From: Micromonosporaceae bacterium
GTDB taxonomy: Bacteria; Actinomycetota; Actinomycetes; Mycobacteriales; Micromonosporaceae
Direction: 5' to 3'
NCBI GenBank assembly: GCA_020027875.1
Contig: JAHRHA010000026.1
Location: 1-59,979 of the forward strand
Length of the DNA: 59,979 bases
Of this stretch, positions 16,486 to 24,762 are shown piece after piece. The notes under the pieces are model-generated. The model had not been told where the DNA came from. It saw only the letters and a list, made by a program, of their open reading frames with translations, and did not search any database. How positions within the stretch are numbered: the first letter of the stretch is position 1; each line of letters starts with the position of its first letter. The translations under genes and the position numbers were made by a program.

Positions 16486-17484
16486 GTGCCGCCGAGTGAC
16501 CATGCCCCCCTGCGGTGGCCCGCGCGCCTGCATGTGGTGACGGGCAAAGGGGGAACGGGCAAGACGACAGTGTCGGCGGCGCTCGCACTCGCGCTCGCGG
16601 CCGAGGGCCGCCGAACGCTACTCGTCGAGGTAGAGCAGCGCCAGGGGATCGCCCAGGTGTTCGACCGTGCCCCCCTGCCATACCAGGAACGGGCCATCGC
16701 GACCGGCTATCCAGGGACTGCCTCCGGCGGCGGCGGAGAGGTGTTCGCGCTCGCCATCGACGCCGAGGAGGCGCTCCTGGAGTACCTGGACCACTTCTAC
16801 AGGCTCGGCCGGGCGGGGCGCGCCTTGCGGAAGTTCGGCGCGATCGACTTCGCCACGACGATCGCTCCTGGGGTACGCGACGTGCTGCTCACCGGCAAGC
16901 TCAAAGAGGCGGTGACGAGGACCACGGACGGGCGCCGTGCGTATGACGCGGTTGTCCTCGACGCGCCCCCCACGGGGCGCATCGGGCGGTTCCTCAACGT
17001 CTCGGCCGAGACGGCCAGGCTGGCCAAGATCGGACCGATCAAGTCCCAGAGCGACGGCGTGGCAGCGGTCCTCCGCTCCCCGGTGACTGCGGTGCACGTG
17101 GTGACCGTGCTGGAGGAGATGCCCGTGCAGGAGACCGCGGACGCCGTTGCCGAGCTGCAGCGTCTCGATCTGCCGGTTGGGAGCGTCATCATCAACGCCA
17201 CGCAGCCACCGCTGCTGGCCCGGGGACGCCTGTCGCAGGCGGAGGTACGGCGCGGGCTGGCGGCCACGGGCCTGCCGGTCGACCGTGATGTGGTGTCCGG
17301 CCTCGTCGCCGAGGCCAGGGCCCATCTGGCTCGCCGCGAGGTCGAGATAGCGCTGCGCGACGAGCTGATCGCACTCGGCCGGCCATTGGTGGAGCTGCCC
17401 CAGCTGCCCGGTGGAGTCGACCTCGCCGGCCTGTACGAACTCGCCGGCACCCTGCTCGAGCCCGCCCGTGCCTCGTCGATCTAG
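16486..17484 (+). CDS. ArsA/Get3-type ATPase, first of a pair
   Basis: The 332-residue P-loop ATPase has the deviant Walker A GKGGTGKTT (residues 20-28) and a DAPPTGRIGRFL block, as in the actinobacterial anion-transporter-like ATPases (M. tuberculosis Rv3679). It is followed by a paralogue at 17518, and the two probably form a heteromer. The family was named after arsenite ATPase, but these chromosomal actinobacterial pairs have no nearby ArsB and an unclear role; mycobacterial work links them to redox and nitric oxide stress. The last codons and the TAG stop come from the left arm of a palindrome. Confidence 0.85.
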   Translation: MPPSDHAPLRWPARLHVVTGKGGTGKTTVSAALALALAAEGRRTLLVEVEQRQGIAQVFDRAPLPYQERAIATGYPGTASGGGGEVFALAIDAEEALLEYLDHFYRLGRAGRALRKFGAIDFATTIAPGVRDVLLTGKLKEAVTRTTDGRRAYDAVVLDAPPTGRIGRFLNVSAETARLAKIGPIKSQSDGVAAVLRSPVTAVHVVTVLEEMPVQETADAVAELQRLDLPVGSVIINATQPPLLARGRLSQAEVRRGLAATGLPVDRDVVSGLVAEARAHLARREVEIALRDELIALGRPLVELPQLPGGVDLAGLYELAGTLLEPARASSI

Positions 17485-17505
17485 AGCCGGGTACCTAGAT
17501 CGACG
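17474..17505. repeat. Palindrome providing an ATPase stop codon (copy A1)
   Basis: CGTCGATCTAG (17474-17484) and CTAGATCGACG (17495-17505) are perfect 11-nt arms around a 10-nt loop. The TAG at 17482-17484 is the stop of the upstream ATPase gene. The arms match the outer arms of the palindrome at 42137-42200. Confidence 0.92.
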
Positions 17506-17517
17506 GGATAGGCTCCG

Positions 17518-18669
17518 ATGGTGACGACTCTGGCGGACGATCCGTCGGTCCAGCGCCTCGACATCGACGGAGTGCTCGGCGACCCGGCGATACGGGTCGT
17601 GGTGTGCTGCGGGTCCGGCGGGGTGGGCAAGACCACCACCGCGGCCGCGCTGGCGCTACGCGCCGCCGAGGAGCACGGCCGCCGTACCGTCGTCCTGACC
17701 ATTGACCCGGCCCGTCGTCTCGCCCAATCGCTTGGCCTGTCCGAACTCGACAACACCCCGCGTCAGGTGCACTCGGTGAAGGCGGTCAACGGCGGTGAAC
17801 TGCACGCCATGATGCTCGACATGAAACGGACCTTCGACGAGGTCGTTGCCGCGCACACCGACCCAAAGCGGGCGGAAGAGATCTACGTCAATCCGTTCTA
17901 CCAGGCGATGAGCTCGACGTTCGCCGGCACCCAGGAGTACATGGCGATGGAGAAGCTCGGCCAACTGCGCGCTCGCGATGAGTGGGATCTGGTCGTGGTA
18001 GACACTCCGCCGTCTCGGTCGGCACTGGACTTTCTCGATGCCCCGGCCCGGCTCGGAAGGTTCCTCGACGGCCGGATGTTGCGCCTGCTGGTCGCGCCCG
18101 CCCGTACCGGCGGTCGCAGCGTCTTCACTCTCGTCACCGCCTCGTTCGGGCTCTTTTCGAAGCTGATGGACAAGATCCTCGGAGCCCAACTCATCACCGA
18201 CCTGTCCGGCTTCGTCGGCGCGCTTGACTCGATGTTCGGGGGCTTCCGGGAGCGCTCGGAGCAGACCTACCGGGTGCTGCAGGCGCCCGAGACCGCGTTC
18301 CTCGTCGTCGCGGTGCCCGAGCCGGATGCCATCCGAGAAGCCGACTACTTTGCCGGCCGGCTGGAGTCCGAACGCATGCCCATGGCGGGGCTGGTGCTCA
18401 ACCGGGTCCATGCGCCGCAGACGACCGCGATCAGCGCAGCGGACGCCACCACGGCGAGCGAGGAGATCCGCGCTGGCAACCCCGTCGCCGCCGACGTGCT
18501 GCTGGTGCACGCCGGGATGATGGCGCGGGCGGAGCGCGAGCAGGCGGTGACCCGGGTCTTCACCCGATCCCACCCGGACGTTCCGGTCGCCACGATCGCG
18601 GCGCAGCCCGTCGACGTCCATGACATCGACGGGCTACGCGAGATTGGGCTGGCGCTGGCAGTGGGGTAG
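17518..18669 (+). CDS. ArsA/Get3-type ATPase, second of a pair
   Basis: The 383-residue P-loop ATPase has CGSGGVGKTTTAA (residues about 31-43), LTIDPARRLAQSLGL and VVDTPPSRSALDFLDAP. It is the counterpart of M. tuberculosis Rv3680 by order and sequence. TAGGCT (17509-17514) is followed by 6 nt and a GTG at 17521; the ATG at 17518 is used here, but the leaderless GTG one codon later is equally likely. Between the two ATPase genes lies only palindrome A1, so this gene may have its own promoter. Probably a cytosolic peripheral ATPase working with the upstream paralogue. Confidence 0.86.
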   Translation: MVTTLADDPSVQRLDIDGVLGDPAIRVVVCCGSGGVGKTTTAAALALRAAEEHGRRTVVLTIDPARRLAQSLGLSELDNTPRQVHSVKAVNGGELHAMMLDMKRTFDEVVAAHTDPKRAEEIYVNPFYQAMSSTFAGTQEYMAMEKLGQLRARDEWDLVVVDTPPSRSALDFLDAPARLGRFLDGRMLRLLVAPARTGGRSVFTLVTASFGLFSKLMDKILGAQLITDLSGFVGALDSMFGGFRERSEQTYRVLQAPETAFLVVAVPEPDAIREADYFAGRLESERMPMAGLVLNRVHAPQTTAISAADATTASEEIRAGNPVAADVLLVHAGMMARAEREQAVTRVFTRSHPDVPVATIAAQPVDVHDIDGLREIGLALAVG

Positions 18670-18706
18670 GGGAGCCCAGCAGGTTGTCACAGCCTGTGGG
18701 CGCGCC

Positions 18707-19000
18707 TCAGTTGCCGGCGCTCACGAGTTCCTTCTGCTTGATCGCCGCCTCGAACATGCGGCGCCAGCTCACGACCTTGGGGTGCCGGCGCAGCAGAGCG
18801 CGGCGTTCGCGCTCCGTCATGCCGCCCCACACCCCGAACTCGATCCGGTTGTCAAGTGCGTCGGCTAGGCACTCGTACCGGACCGGACATCCGCGGCAGA
18901 TCCTTTTGGCCACGTTCTGTTCCGCGCCCTGAACAAACAGCGCGTCCGGATCCCCGTTCCGGCACGCGGCCAGACTGGGCCAATCGGCGATCATCCCCAT
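18707..19000 (-). CDS. WhiB-family iron-sulfur regulator (WhiB4-like)
   Basis: The 97-residue protein has the four Fe-S cysteines (LAACRNGD, ICRGC, RYEC), the GVWGGMTERERR turn and a basic C-terminus. WhiB proteins bind a [4Fe-4S] cluster sensitive to oxygen or nitric oxide and control transcription with sigma factors. Its place between the ATPase pair and a large PBP matches whiB4 in mycobacteria, so a WhiB4-like role in redox control is likely. The ATG at 19000 has a GGGGGG run about 9 nt upstream; a second in-frame ATG lies 6 nt inside. Confidence 0.88.
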   Translation of the reverse strand: MGMIADWPSLAACRNGDPDALFVQGAEQNVAKRICRGCPVRYECLADALDNRIEFGVWGGMTERERRALLRRHPKVVSWRRMFEAAIKQKELVSAGN

Positions 19001-19453
19001 GTGTAGCCGTCCCCCCTTATGTGTTCTCCCCGGCACGGGCGCGTCGCGACCCCCTCAGCGCGCGTCGCGCGCGTGACGACGACCATGTGGGCTGCCTTAT
19101 GCGAGAACGCAGCCTCGCCGGACCATCATGCTCCGTAGTGGTCTGATTACGCAACGTCGTCACGAAAATCCGCAAAACCGGACACGGTATACCGGGTCGG
19201 CAATGATTCTACGGACGCCGCCCAGCCGGCCGTCGGAAAGTCCATTACACCTCGCTGCGCCGCGGCTCCATCGGCCACCCGGTGCTATCTGAGTGCAGAA
19301 AGTCGACAGTGGACCGAGGAAACCTCCGGGTGGCCCCGCGCGTCTTACCCGTCAGTACGGGGTATGCAGGGCCGGCCTGACCTAGATCAAGAGGCGCCGT
19401 GTGCCCGGCACGCGAATGTCCCCCCTCTCCTCTACCCTGTGGCGGTGACTTGG
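19001..19453. other. Divergent intergenic region between whiB-like and PBP genes
   Basis: No gene is supported in this roughly 450-bp stretch. It holds a perfect 10-bp palindrome CGGTATACCG (19185-19194) overlapping a possible minus-strand -10 (TATACC/TACCGT) for the WhiB gene. A TACCCT box (19433-19438) lies 6 nt before the GTG at 19445 on the PBP side. I see no known riboswitch. Confidence 0.45.
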
Positions 19454-21856
19454 ATGCGCCAGCGTGACAGAAGCCTATTTGCCAACGCCGCGTCGCTCCT
19501 CATTTGTGGCGTTCTCGCCGGCGTTGTCGTCGCGGCCGCTGCCTTTCCCGCGATAGCGATGGGCGGTCTTGCGGCGAAGGCTGGTGCCGACACGTTCGGC
19601 GAGTTGCCCACGGAGCTGAATGTGCCGACCCCGCCGCAGATCACCTACGTCTACGCCTCGGATGGCAAGAGGCTGCTCGCGATGTTCTACGACGAGAACC
19701 GCCACGACATCCCACTGTCGGAGGTTCCCCAGGTCATGCGCGACGCGATCATCGCGGCCGAGGACCAGCGTTTCTACGATCACAACGGCGTGGACCTGCA
19801 GGGGATCATCCGAGCCTGGCTGGCGAACCAGCAGACAGACTCGAGTCAAGGCGCCTCCACGCTGACGATGCAGTACGTCCGGCAGGCCATCACGTACTCG
19901 GCCACCAGCCCGGCCGAGGTCATCGCCGCGACCGAGAAGACCAACGCGCGCAAGCTGCGCGAGGCCCGGCTGGCGATCGCTCTGGAAACGGTGCTCACCA
20001 AGGACCAGATCCTGGAGAACTACCTCAACATCGCGGCATTCGGACATGGCGCCTACGGTATCTACGCGGCGAGCCAGGTCTACTTCAACAAGGAGCCCAA
20101 GGATCTCAAACTGGAGGAGGCAGCGCTGCTCGCTAGCCTGCCCAAGGCGCCGAGCGAGTTCGACCCGGTCACCGAGAAGGGCCGCCCCCAGGCGCTCCTG
20201 CGCCGGACATACGTACTGGAGCAGATGGTCGAACTTGGCATGGTCGCGGCGGCGGATGCCGAGGTGGCGCAGAAGGCGGAGCTCAAGGTCACCGGCGTGC
20301 GCACCCCGAACGGCTGCGTCTCCACGACCGTGGCGCACTGGGGCTTCTTCTGCGACTACTTCTACCGGTGGTGGATCGGCCAGAAGGAGTTCGGCCGAGA
20401 CGAGGCGGAGCGCGAGAACAAGCTCAAGTCCGGCGGATACCGCATCGTCACCACACTCGATGTGAAGATCCAGGCGTCGGCGAAGAAGAACGTCGAGAAG
20501 GAGCTGAAGACCGGCAAGTCGGACGCCCTGATGCTGGCCGCGATCGAACCTGGCACCGGCCGTATCAAGGCCATGGCGGCGAACCGCAACTACGGCCTCG
20601 ACACGACCAAGAACGGCATCTCCACCGATCCGGCTAAGAGTAAGAAGCGCATCAGGGGGACGTACCCCACCACGACCAACCCGATCATCAGCGGTGGCGG
20701 CGACATCAGCGGCTACAAGGCCGGCTCAGCCTTCAAGATCTTCACGATGCTCACGGCGCTCGAGAGGGGCTACCCGCTCGACTTCACGATCCACGCCAAG
20801 TCGCCCTACAAGTCGCCCGTGTACATCGTCGGCACGGAGGACATCTCGGTCTGCCCGGATAAAGTCCACTGGTGCCCCTCGAACGCGAACCCGAGCTACA
20901 TGAACGGACCGCGGAACATGTGGGGCGGGTTCGGCCGGTCGGTCAACACCTACTTCGTGCCGCTGCAGGAGAAGGTCGGGGCCGACAATGTCATTGCGAT
21001 GTCCAAGCGACTCGGTATCCAGTACCGCAACTCGGAGGACATCAAGTTCACCAGCCCGGACCGTGCGAAGGGCTTCGGGCCGTTCACCATCGGCGTCACC
21101 GACACCGTGCCTCTGGAACTTGCCAACGCCTACGCCACCCTCGCCGCCGACGGAAAGTACTGCGAGCCCATGCCGGTTGTGGACATCTTCAACATCAAGG
21201 GCGAGAAGATTCCGGAAATCACGAAGCCGCGATGCAAGCAGGTCGTGAAGGCCGAGGTCGCTCGCGCCGCGATCGACGCCGCCCGCTGTCCGATTTACGA
21301 CACCGGTGGCCTCGGCAAATGCACCGGGGGAACAACTGGCTACTACTTCACCGGTGGCAGCGCGGCGCAGTCGGTGGCGCACCCGGTGTTCGGCAAGACC
21401 GGGACCTCCGACTTCAACTGGACCGCCAACCTCGCCATCAGCACGAAGCAGCTGGCCATCGCCACGACTCTGGCCAATCCGGACTTTGCCCAGACGAAAC
21501 ACGACGCCGAGGCGCCACGCAGAGCCAACCGGGCGGCCGTCCAGACCATGCGCGAAGCGATGAAAGGGCTACCGAAGATCCAGTTCATCAAGCCGCCCAA
21601 CAGCCTCGTCTTCGGCAAGCGGGTCGGCATCCCCAACGTGGAGTGCAAGTCGGTGGCAGAGGCCCGGTTGCGCATTAGCGATGCTGGGTTCGATGTTTCC
21701 GTCGAGGACAAGAAGATCGACTCAAAGTGCCCGGCCGGCACGGTCGCCAAGACCGACCCTTCGGGCTCGACCAGCAAGGGTGGCTCCGTCACGATCTACG
21801 TCAGCAACGGAAAGAATCCGGGCGGACCACCCCCCACCCCCGCACCCGGCGGCTAA
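19454..21856 (+). CDS. Bifunctional penicillin-binding protein with PASTA domain (PonA2-like)
   Basis: The 800-residue class A PBP has an N-terminal membrane segment (about 10-35) and a GT51 glycosyltransferase domain (IIAAEDQRFYDHNGVDLQG, QGASTLTMQYVRQ). The transpeptidase domain has the nucleophile Ser425 (GSAFK), SVN and Lys648 (KTGTSD). A single C-terminal PASTA domain (GIPNVECKSVAEARLRISDA) and a Pro-rich tail follow. It polymerises and cross-links peptidoglycan outside the membrane. Synteny with whiB4-ponA2 of mycobacteria supports the name. The ATG at 19454 is used; a GTG at 19445, 6 nt after a TACCCT box, may be the true leaderless start. Confidence 0.88.
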   Translation: MRQRDRSLFANAASLLICGVLAGVVVAAAAFPAIAMGGLAAKAGADTFGELPTELNVPTPPQITYVYASDGKRLLAMFYDENRHDIPLSEVPQVMRDAIIAAEDQRFYDHNGVDLQGIIRAWLANQQTDSSQGASTLTMQYVRQAITYSATSPAEVIAATEKTNARKLREARLAIALETVLTKDQILENYLNIAAFGHGAYGIYAASQVYFNKEPKDLKLEEAALLASLPKAPSEFDPVTEKGRPQALLRRTYVLEQMVELGMVAAADAEVAQKAELKVTGVRTPNGCVSTTVAHWGFFCDYFYRWWIGQKEFGRDEAERENKLKSGGYRIVTTLDVKIQASAKKNVEKELKTGKSDALMLAAIEPGTGRIKAMAANRNYGLDTTKNGISTDPAKSKKRIRGTYPTTTNPIISGGGDISGYKAGSAFKIFTMLTALERGYPLDFTIHAKSPYKSPVYIVGTEDISVCPDKVHWCPSNANPSYMNGPRNMWGGFGRSVNTYFVPLQEKVGADNVIAMSKRLGIQYRNSEDIKFTSPDRAKGFGPFTIGVTDTVPLELANAYATLAADGKYCEPMPVVDIFNIKGEKIPEITKPRCKQVVKAEVARAAIDAARCPIYDTGGLGKCTGGTTGYYFTGGSAAQSVAHPVFGKTGTSDFNWTANLAISTKQLAIATTLANPDFAQTKHDAEAPRRANRAAVQTMREAMKGLPKIQFIKPPNSLVFGKRVGIPNVECKSVAEARLRISDAGFDVSVEDKKIDSKCPAGTVAKTDPSGSTSKGGSVTIYVSNGKNPGGPPPTPAPGG

Positions 21857-21869
21857 CCCCTCGTCCACC

Positions 21870-21942
21870 AGCGTCGATCATGACCTGGAGGTCATGATCG
21901 ACGCTGTTTCACGACGCTGGGATCATGATCACGGCGATCTTG
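21870..21942 (+). repeat. Palindromic element B, copy 1
   Basis: Arms 21870-21886 and 21889-21905 are 17 nt and perfectly complementary around GG (core TCATGACCTGGAGGTCATGA). A conserved flank follows, reading GTTTCACGACGCTGG and ATCACGGCGATCTTGG. It lies between the convergent PBP and YqeY genes and could act as a bidirectional terminator. Copies: 36611-36677 and 48020-48095. Confidence 0.92.
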
Positions 21943-21953
21943 GAGGGGGTGAG

Positions 21954-22406
21954 TTAGGCGAGCTGGCGGCGTACCTCGGCGGCGACCCGACCACCCTCGG
22001 CCCGACCGGACACCGCCGCCTGGGCGGCCTTCATCGCGGGGCCCATCTGGGCCATCGAGTTGAAGCCGCCCGCTGCGAGCGACTCCGCGACCAGGTCAGC
22101 GATCTCAGGGTCGGAGAGCTGGGCCGGCAGGTAACGCTCCAGGACCTGCTCCTCGGCCCGCTCCTTCTCCGCGGAGTCGCCCCTACCCGCCGTGGCGAAC
22201 GCCTCAGCCGCTTCCCGGCGCTTCTTGGCCTCCTTGGTCAGGACGCCGAGCACCTCGTCGTCGGTCAGCTCCCTGGCGGCCTTGCCAGCCACCTCTGCGG
22301 TGCGTACGGCCGCCAGTGCCATCCGCAGGGTGGACGTGACGAGCTCGTTGCGGGCCTTCATCGACTCGCGAAGATCGGCCTCCAGTCGGGCCTTGAGCGT
22401 GCTCAC
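21954..22406 (-). CDS. GatB/YqeY domain-containing protein
   Basis: The 150-residue helical protein has STLKARLEADLRESMKARNE, TLRMALAAVRTAEV and a C-terminal MGPAMKAAQ, typical of YqeY. This family resembles the tRNA-binding tail of the amidotransferase subunit GatB; its own role is unresolved. The GTG at 22406 lies exactly 7 nt after a minus-strand TACGGT box and has no ribosome site, so it is probably leaderless. It diverges from the phosphoesterase gene with only 24 nt between start codons. Confidence 0.88.
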   Translation of the reverse strand: MSTLKARLEADLRESMKARNELVTSTLRMALAAVRTAEVAGKAARELTDDEVLGVLTKEAKKRREAAEAFATAGRGDSAEKERAEEQVLERYLPAQLSDPEIADLVAESLAAGGFNSMAQMGPAMKAAQAAVSGRAEGGRVAAEVRRQLA

Positions 22407-22413
22407 GGGTGGC

Positions 22414-22423
22414 ACCGTACTCT
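22414..22423. promoter_or_regulatory. Overlapping divergent -10 boxes driving two leaderless genes
   Basis: On the plus strand TACTCT (22418-22423) is followed by 7 nt and ATG 22431. On the minus strand TACGGT (22419 down to 22414) is followed by 7 nt and GTG 22406. The two hexamers share the TA at 22418-22419, so one 10-bp box could serve both directions. Confidence 0.6.
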
Positions 22424-22430
22424 CTGAGGC

Positions 22431-23324
22431 ATGCGAGCGCGCTCCGTTTCCTCCTTCGCGACTGGGTTGGCGATCGTCGGCGCCGCCGCCCTTGCGTACG
22501 GCTCTTTGGTCGAACGCAACCTCTTCACGTTGCGTCGGTTCGACGTCCCCCTGCTTCCGCCCGATGCCGAGCCGCTGCGGGTGCTGCACGTCTCCGACCT
22601 GCACCTCACGCCGGGGCAGCGCCGCAAGCAGCAGTGGGTGGCGGACCTCGCCGGCCTCGACCCCGACCTCGTGGTGATCACCGGGGACAACATCGCGCAC
22701 GCCGACGCCGTGCCCGCCCTCGTGCGTGCCTACGGACCGCTGTTCCGATTTCCGGGGGCGTTCGTCTTCGGCTCGAACGACTACCGCGGACCGATCTTCA
22801 AGAACCCGTTCGGATACTTCGACAGCGAGCGCGAATACGTGCAGGGCGCTGAGCTTCCGTACGAGGATCTTCGTCGTATCCTCACCGACGCCGGCTGGGT
22901 GGACCTCAACAACGCTCGGGTGACCCTTAAGGCCGGGGGTAAGGCGGTCGAGTTGGTGGGCGTGGATGACCCGCACATCGAGCGGGATGACTACACGTCG
23001 GTGGCCGGTCCGGTGGACGGCGCCGCCGATGTGCACATCGGTGTGGTCCACTCGCCGGAGCCGAGGGTGCTGGACGACATGGCAGCCGACGGATTCTCGC
23101 TGCTGCTCGCCGGCCACACGCACGGCGGTCAGGTCTGCGTCCCCGGAATCGGGGCGTTGGTCACCAACTGCGGCCTAGACCGCCGCATGGCCAAGGGCTT
23201 GCACCGGTGGCCCGGTAGTAATGGTTGGCTGCATGTGTCCGCTGGCCTCGGCACACACCCGACGGCCCCGGTCCGGTTCGCGTGCCGGCCGGAGGCTTCT
23301 CTGCTGACCCTAGTGCCCCGCTGA
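22431..23324 (+). CDS. Metallophosphoesterase, membrane-anchored
   Basis: The 297-residue protein starts with a hydrophobic segment (about residues 5-25). A calcineurin-like phosphoesterase domain follows: VLHVSDLHLTPGQ, VVITGDNIAH, GSNDYRGP (GNHD-like with Ser in place of the usual residue) and LLLAGHTHGGQVCVPGIG. It would hydrolyse phosphoester bonds with two metal ions; the substrate is unknown. Its position after the PBP matches M. tuberculosis Rv3683. The ATG at 22431 is probably leaderless (TACTCT 7 nt upstream). Confidence 0.87.
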   Translation: MRARSVSSFATGLAIVGAAALAYGSLVERNLFTLRRFDVPLLPPDAEPLRVLHVSDLHLTPGQRRKQQWVADLAGLDPDLVVITGDNIAHADAVPALVRAYGPLFRFPGAFVFGSNDYRGPIFKNPFGYFDSEREYVQGAELPYEDLRRILTDAGWVDLNNARVTLKAGGKAVELVGVDDPHIERDDYTSVAGPVDGAADVHIGVVHSPEPRVLDDMAADGFSLLLAGHTHGGQVCVPGIGALVTNCGLDRRMAKGLHRWPGSNGWLHVSAGLGTHPTAPVRFACRPEASLLTLVPR

Positions 23325-23384
23325 CCCCGGGGATACCGCGCAGCCGGCCCATGCCCGGTGGGCTACTATTTGCTCGGCACGCCT

Positions 23385-23458
23385 CGGGGTGTGGCGCAGC
23401 TTGGTAGCGTGCTTCGTTCGGGACGAAGAGGTCGTGGGTTCAAATCCCGCCACCCCGA
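23385..23458 (+). tRNA. tRNA-Pro, anticodon CGG
   Basis: A 74-nt cloverleaf. Acceptor CGGGGTG (23385-23391) pairs with CACCCCG (23451-23457) and the discriminator base is A. The D-loop has AGCTTGGTAGC. The anticodon stem CTTCG/CGAAG closes loop TTCGGGA with CGG at 23419-23421, and the T-loop has GGTTCAAATCC. CCA is not encoded. A TACTAT box at 23364-23369 is a likely -10. Confidence 0.95.
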
Positions 23459-23560
23459 CACAGGTCAGAGGGCATATCCCATCGATGGATGTGCCATCTG
23501 TCTGTGTCCGCGTGAATAGCTGATCCTCCAGGATCCCCAGGGCGCCTCGGAAGCTTGAGG

Positions 23561-24346
23561 CTACGGCCCGCAGGCGCCGGTGAAGGTCGCGCCGGTCCAC
23601 CGCAACCGGTACTCGCATTGACCCATGCCCTCGAAGGTGCGCACTCCAACGATGACCGTGCCATCGTGGCCCACCTCGAGCTTGGTGACATAGTCTTGTC
23701 CCTCACCGTCGGGCTGGCGCGGTCTGGAGGAGAAAGCCGCGCCGAGGGTACGCGGGCCGGACTCCGCACCGATCAAGAGCACTACCGAGGGTGGGTTCCG
23801 CCGACCCTCCGGCGTGAGGCATGAGATGACCAGCAAGGCCTCGGCCGCGCCGTCGCCGTCAACGTCGCCGTAGGCCACAATCGGGTTCGTTTCGCTGTTG
23901 TACCCGCCGCCGATGCGGTAGCGGGTGCCGGCGACCTCGGCGACCCCATGCCCCATCTCGTCCGTGTCGGCGGCGAACCGGGCACTACCGGCCGCACAGC
24001 CGGTCTCGTTCGCCGGTATCGCGAGGGTGACATACCTCCAGTCGGTGGCGACGTTCAGGCCGGCCGCAGTCGGGCTCCCCGAGGGGATCGCCGACGCCGC
24101 GCCGGCACCGTCCGGGCCGGCCCCCGGCTGCGCGCGGGGAATCGCGCCTCCGAGCAGGGCATAGACCCCCGTCGGCACGGTCAGCGCGAACAGCGAAGTG
24201 ATCGCGATCGCGCTCCACCTTGTCCGGCGCCGGCGTCGCGCGCGGGTCTGCACCGCCCGAAGGTCCGGCCCTGGCGCGGTCGCAGCCACGTTCGCGGCGA
24301 AGTCGTCGAAGAGCCGAACCAGCTCGGGCTCGTGGACGTCAGGCAT
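23561..24346 (-). CDS. Membrane-anchored protein downstream of a sigma-factor remnant
   Basis: The 261-residue protein has a cytosolic N-terminus (LVRLFDDFAANVAATAPGPD), a basic patch RARRRRRTRW and one membrane span (SAIAITSLFALTVPTGVYAL, about 55-75). A Ser/Pro-rich linker and an extracellular domain with VAYGDVDGDGAAEALLVISC, a DxDGDG calcium-loop-like motif, follow. This layout is common in proteins encoded after SigE-like ECF sigma factors and may act as an anti-sigma factor or surface sensor. The ATG at 24346 has GGAGGAGG upstream and overlaps the sigma gene by 8 nt. The partner sigma gene is truncated, so its role may be lost. Function uncertain. Confidence 0.65.
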   Translation of the reverse strand: MPDVHEPELVRLFDDFAANVAATAPGPDLRAVQTRARRRRRTRWSAIAITSLFALTVPTGVYALLGGAIPRAQPGAGPDGAGAASAIPSGSPTAAGLNVATDWRYVTLAIPANETGCAAGSARFAADTDEMGHGVAEVAGTRYRIGGGYNSETNPIVAYGDVDGDGAAEALLVISCLTPEGRRNPPSVVLLIGAESGPRTLGAAFSSRPRQPDGEGQDYVTKLEVGHDGTVIVGVRTFEGMGQCEYRLRWTGATFTGACGP

Positions 24347-24617
24347 TAGACTCCTCCTCCCCCGGATCCGCCAGCGCGGCCGCGAGGGCGGTGCGACCAC
24401 GATGGAGCCAGGACTTGACCGTTCCCACCGGCTCACCCTCGCGTTCGGCTATCTCCGCGACGGACATGTCGGCGAGGTAGTGCATGACGATTGCGCGACG
24501 CAACTTGATCGACAGAGTGGCCAACGCGTCGCCGAGGGCGATTCGGTCGGCGGAGGGCGCGGGTATATGTTCGGCTAGACACGCGGACGACGCCTCGAGG
24601 TTGCGCCGTAGTCGCAC
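24339..24617 (-). pseudogene. Truncated ECF sigma factor, region 4 only
   Basis: Ninety-two residues cover only sigma region 4: ALATLSIKLRRAIVMHYLAD, then VAEIAEREGEPVGTVKSWLH, the DNA-binding helix-turn-helix for the -35 box. Upstream, in frame, only AYGIRD precedes a TAG, and I find no region 2 (core-polymerase and -10 binding) in any frame between 24618 and 24763. The gene therefore appears to have lost its 5' two thirds by deletion. It cannot work as a normal sigma factor; a dominant-negative role cannot be excluded. Confidence 0.7.
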
Positions 24618-24762
24618 GTCGCGGATCCCGTATGCCTAGGCAGGACAGTCGGCCACACGCCGCGCTGAGTCACCAACTGAGTGACTACACCTACGAACAT
24701 TGGCCGACAGGGGGAGTCGCCACCGCACCGATCGCTGTTGCGGGCAGCGGGTACGGGGCAGA

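Noticed and set aside
23385..23458. Integrated element using the tRNA-Pro gene as attachment site
   Set aside because: No integrase and no second copy of the tRNA 3' end were found by eye within the window, so no attachment sites are annotated.
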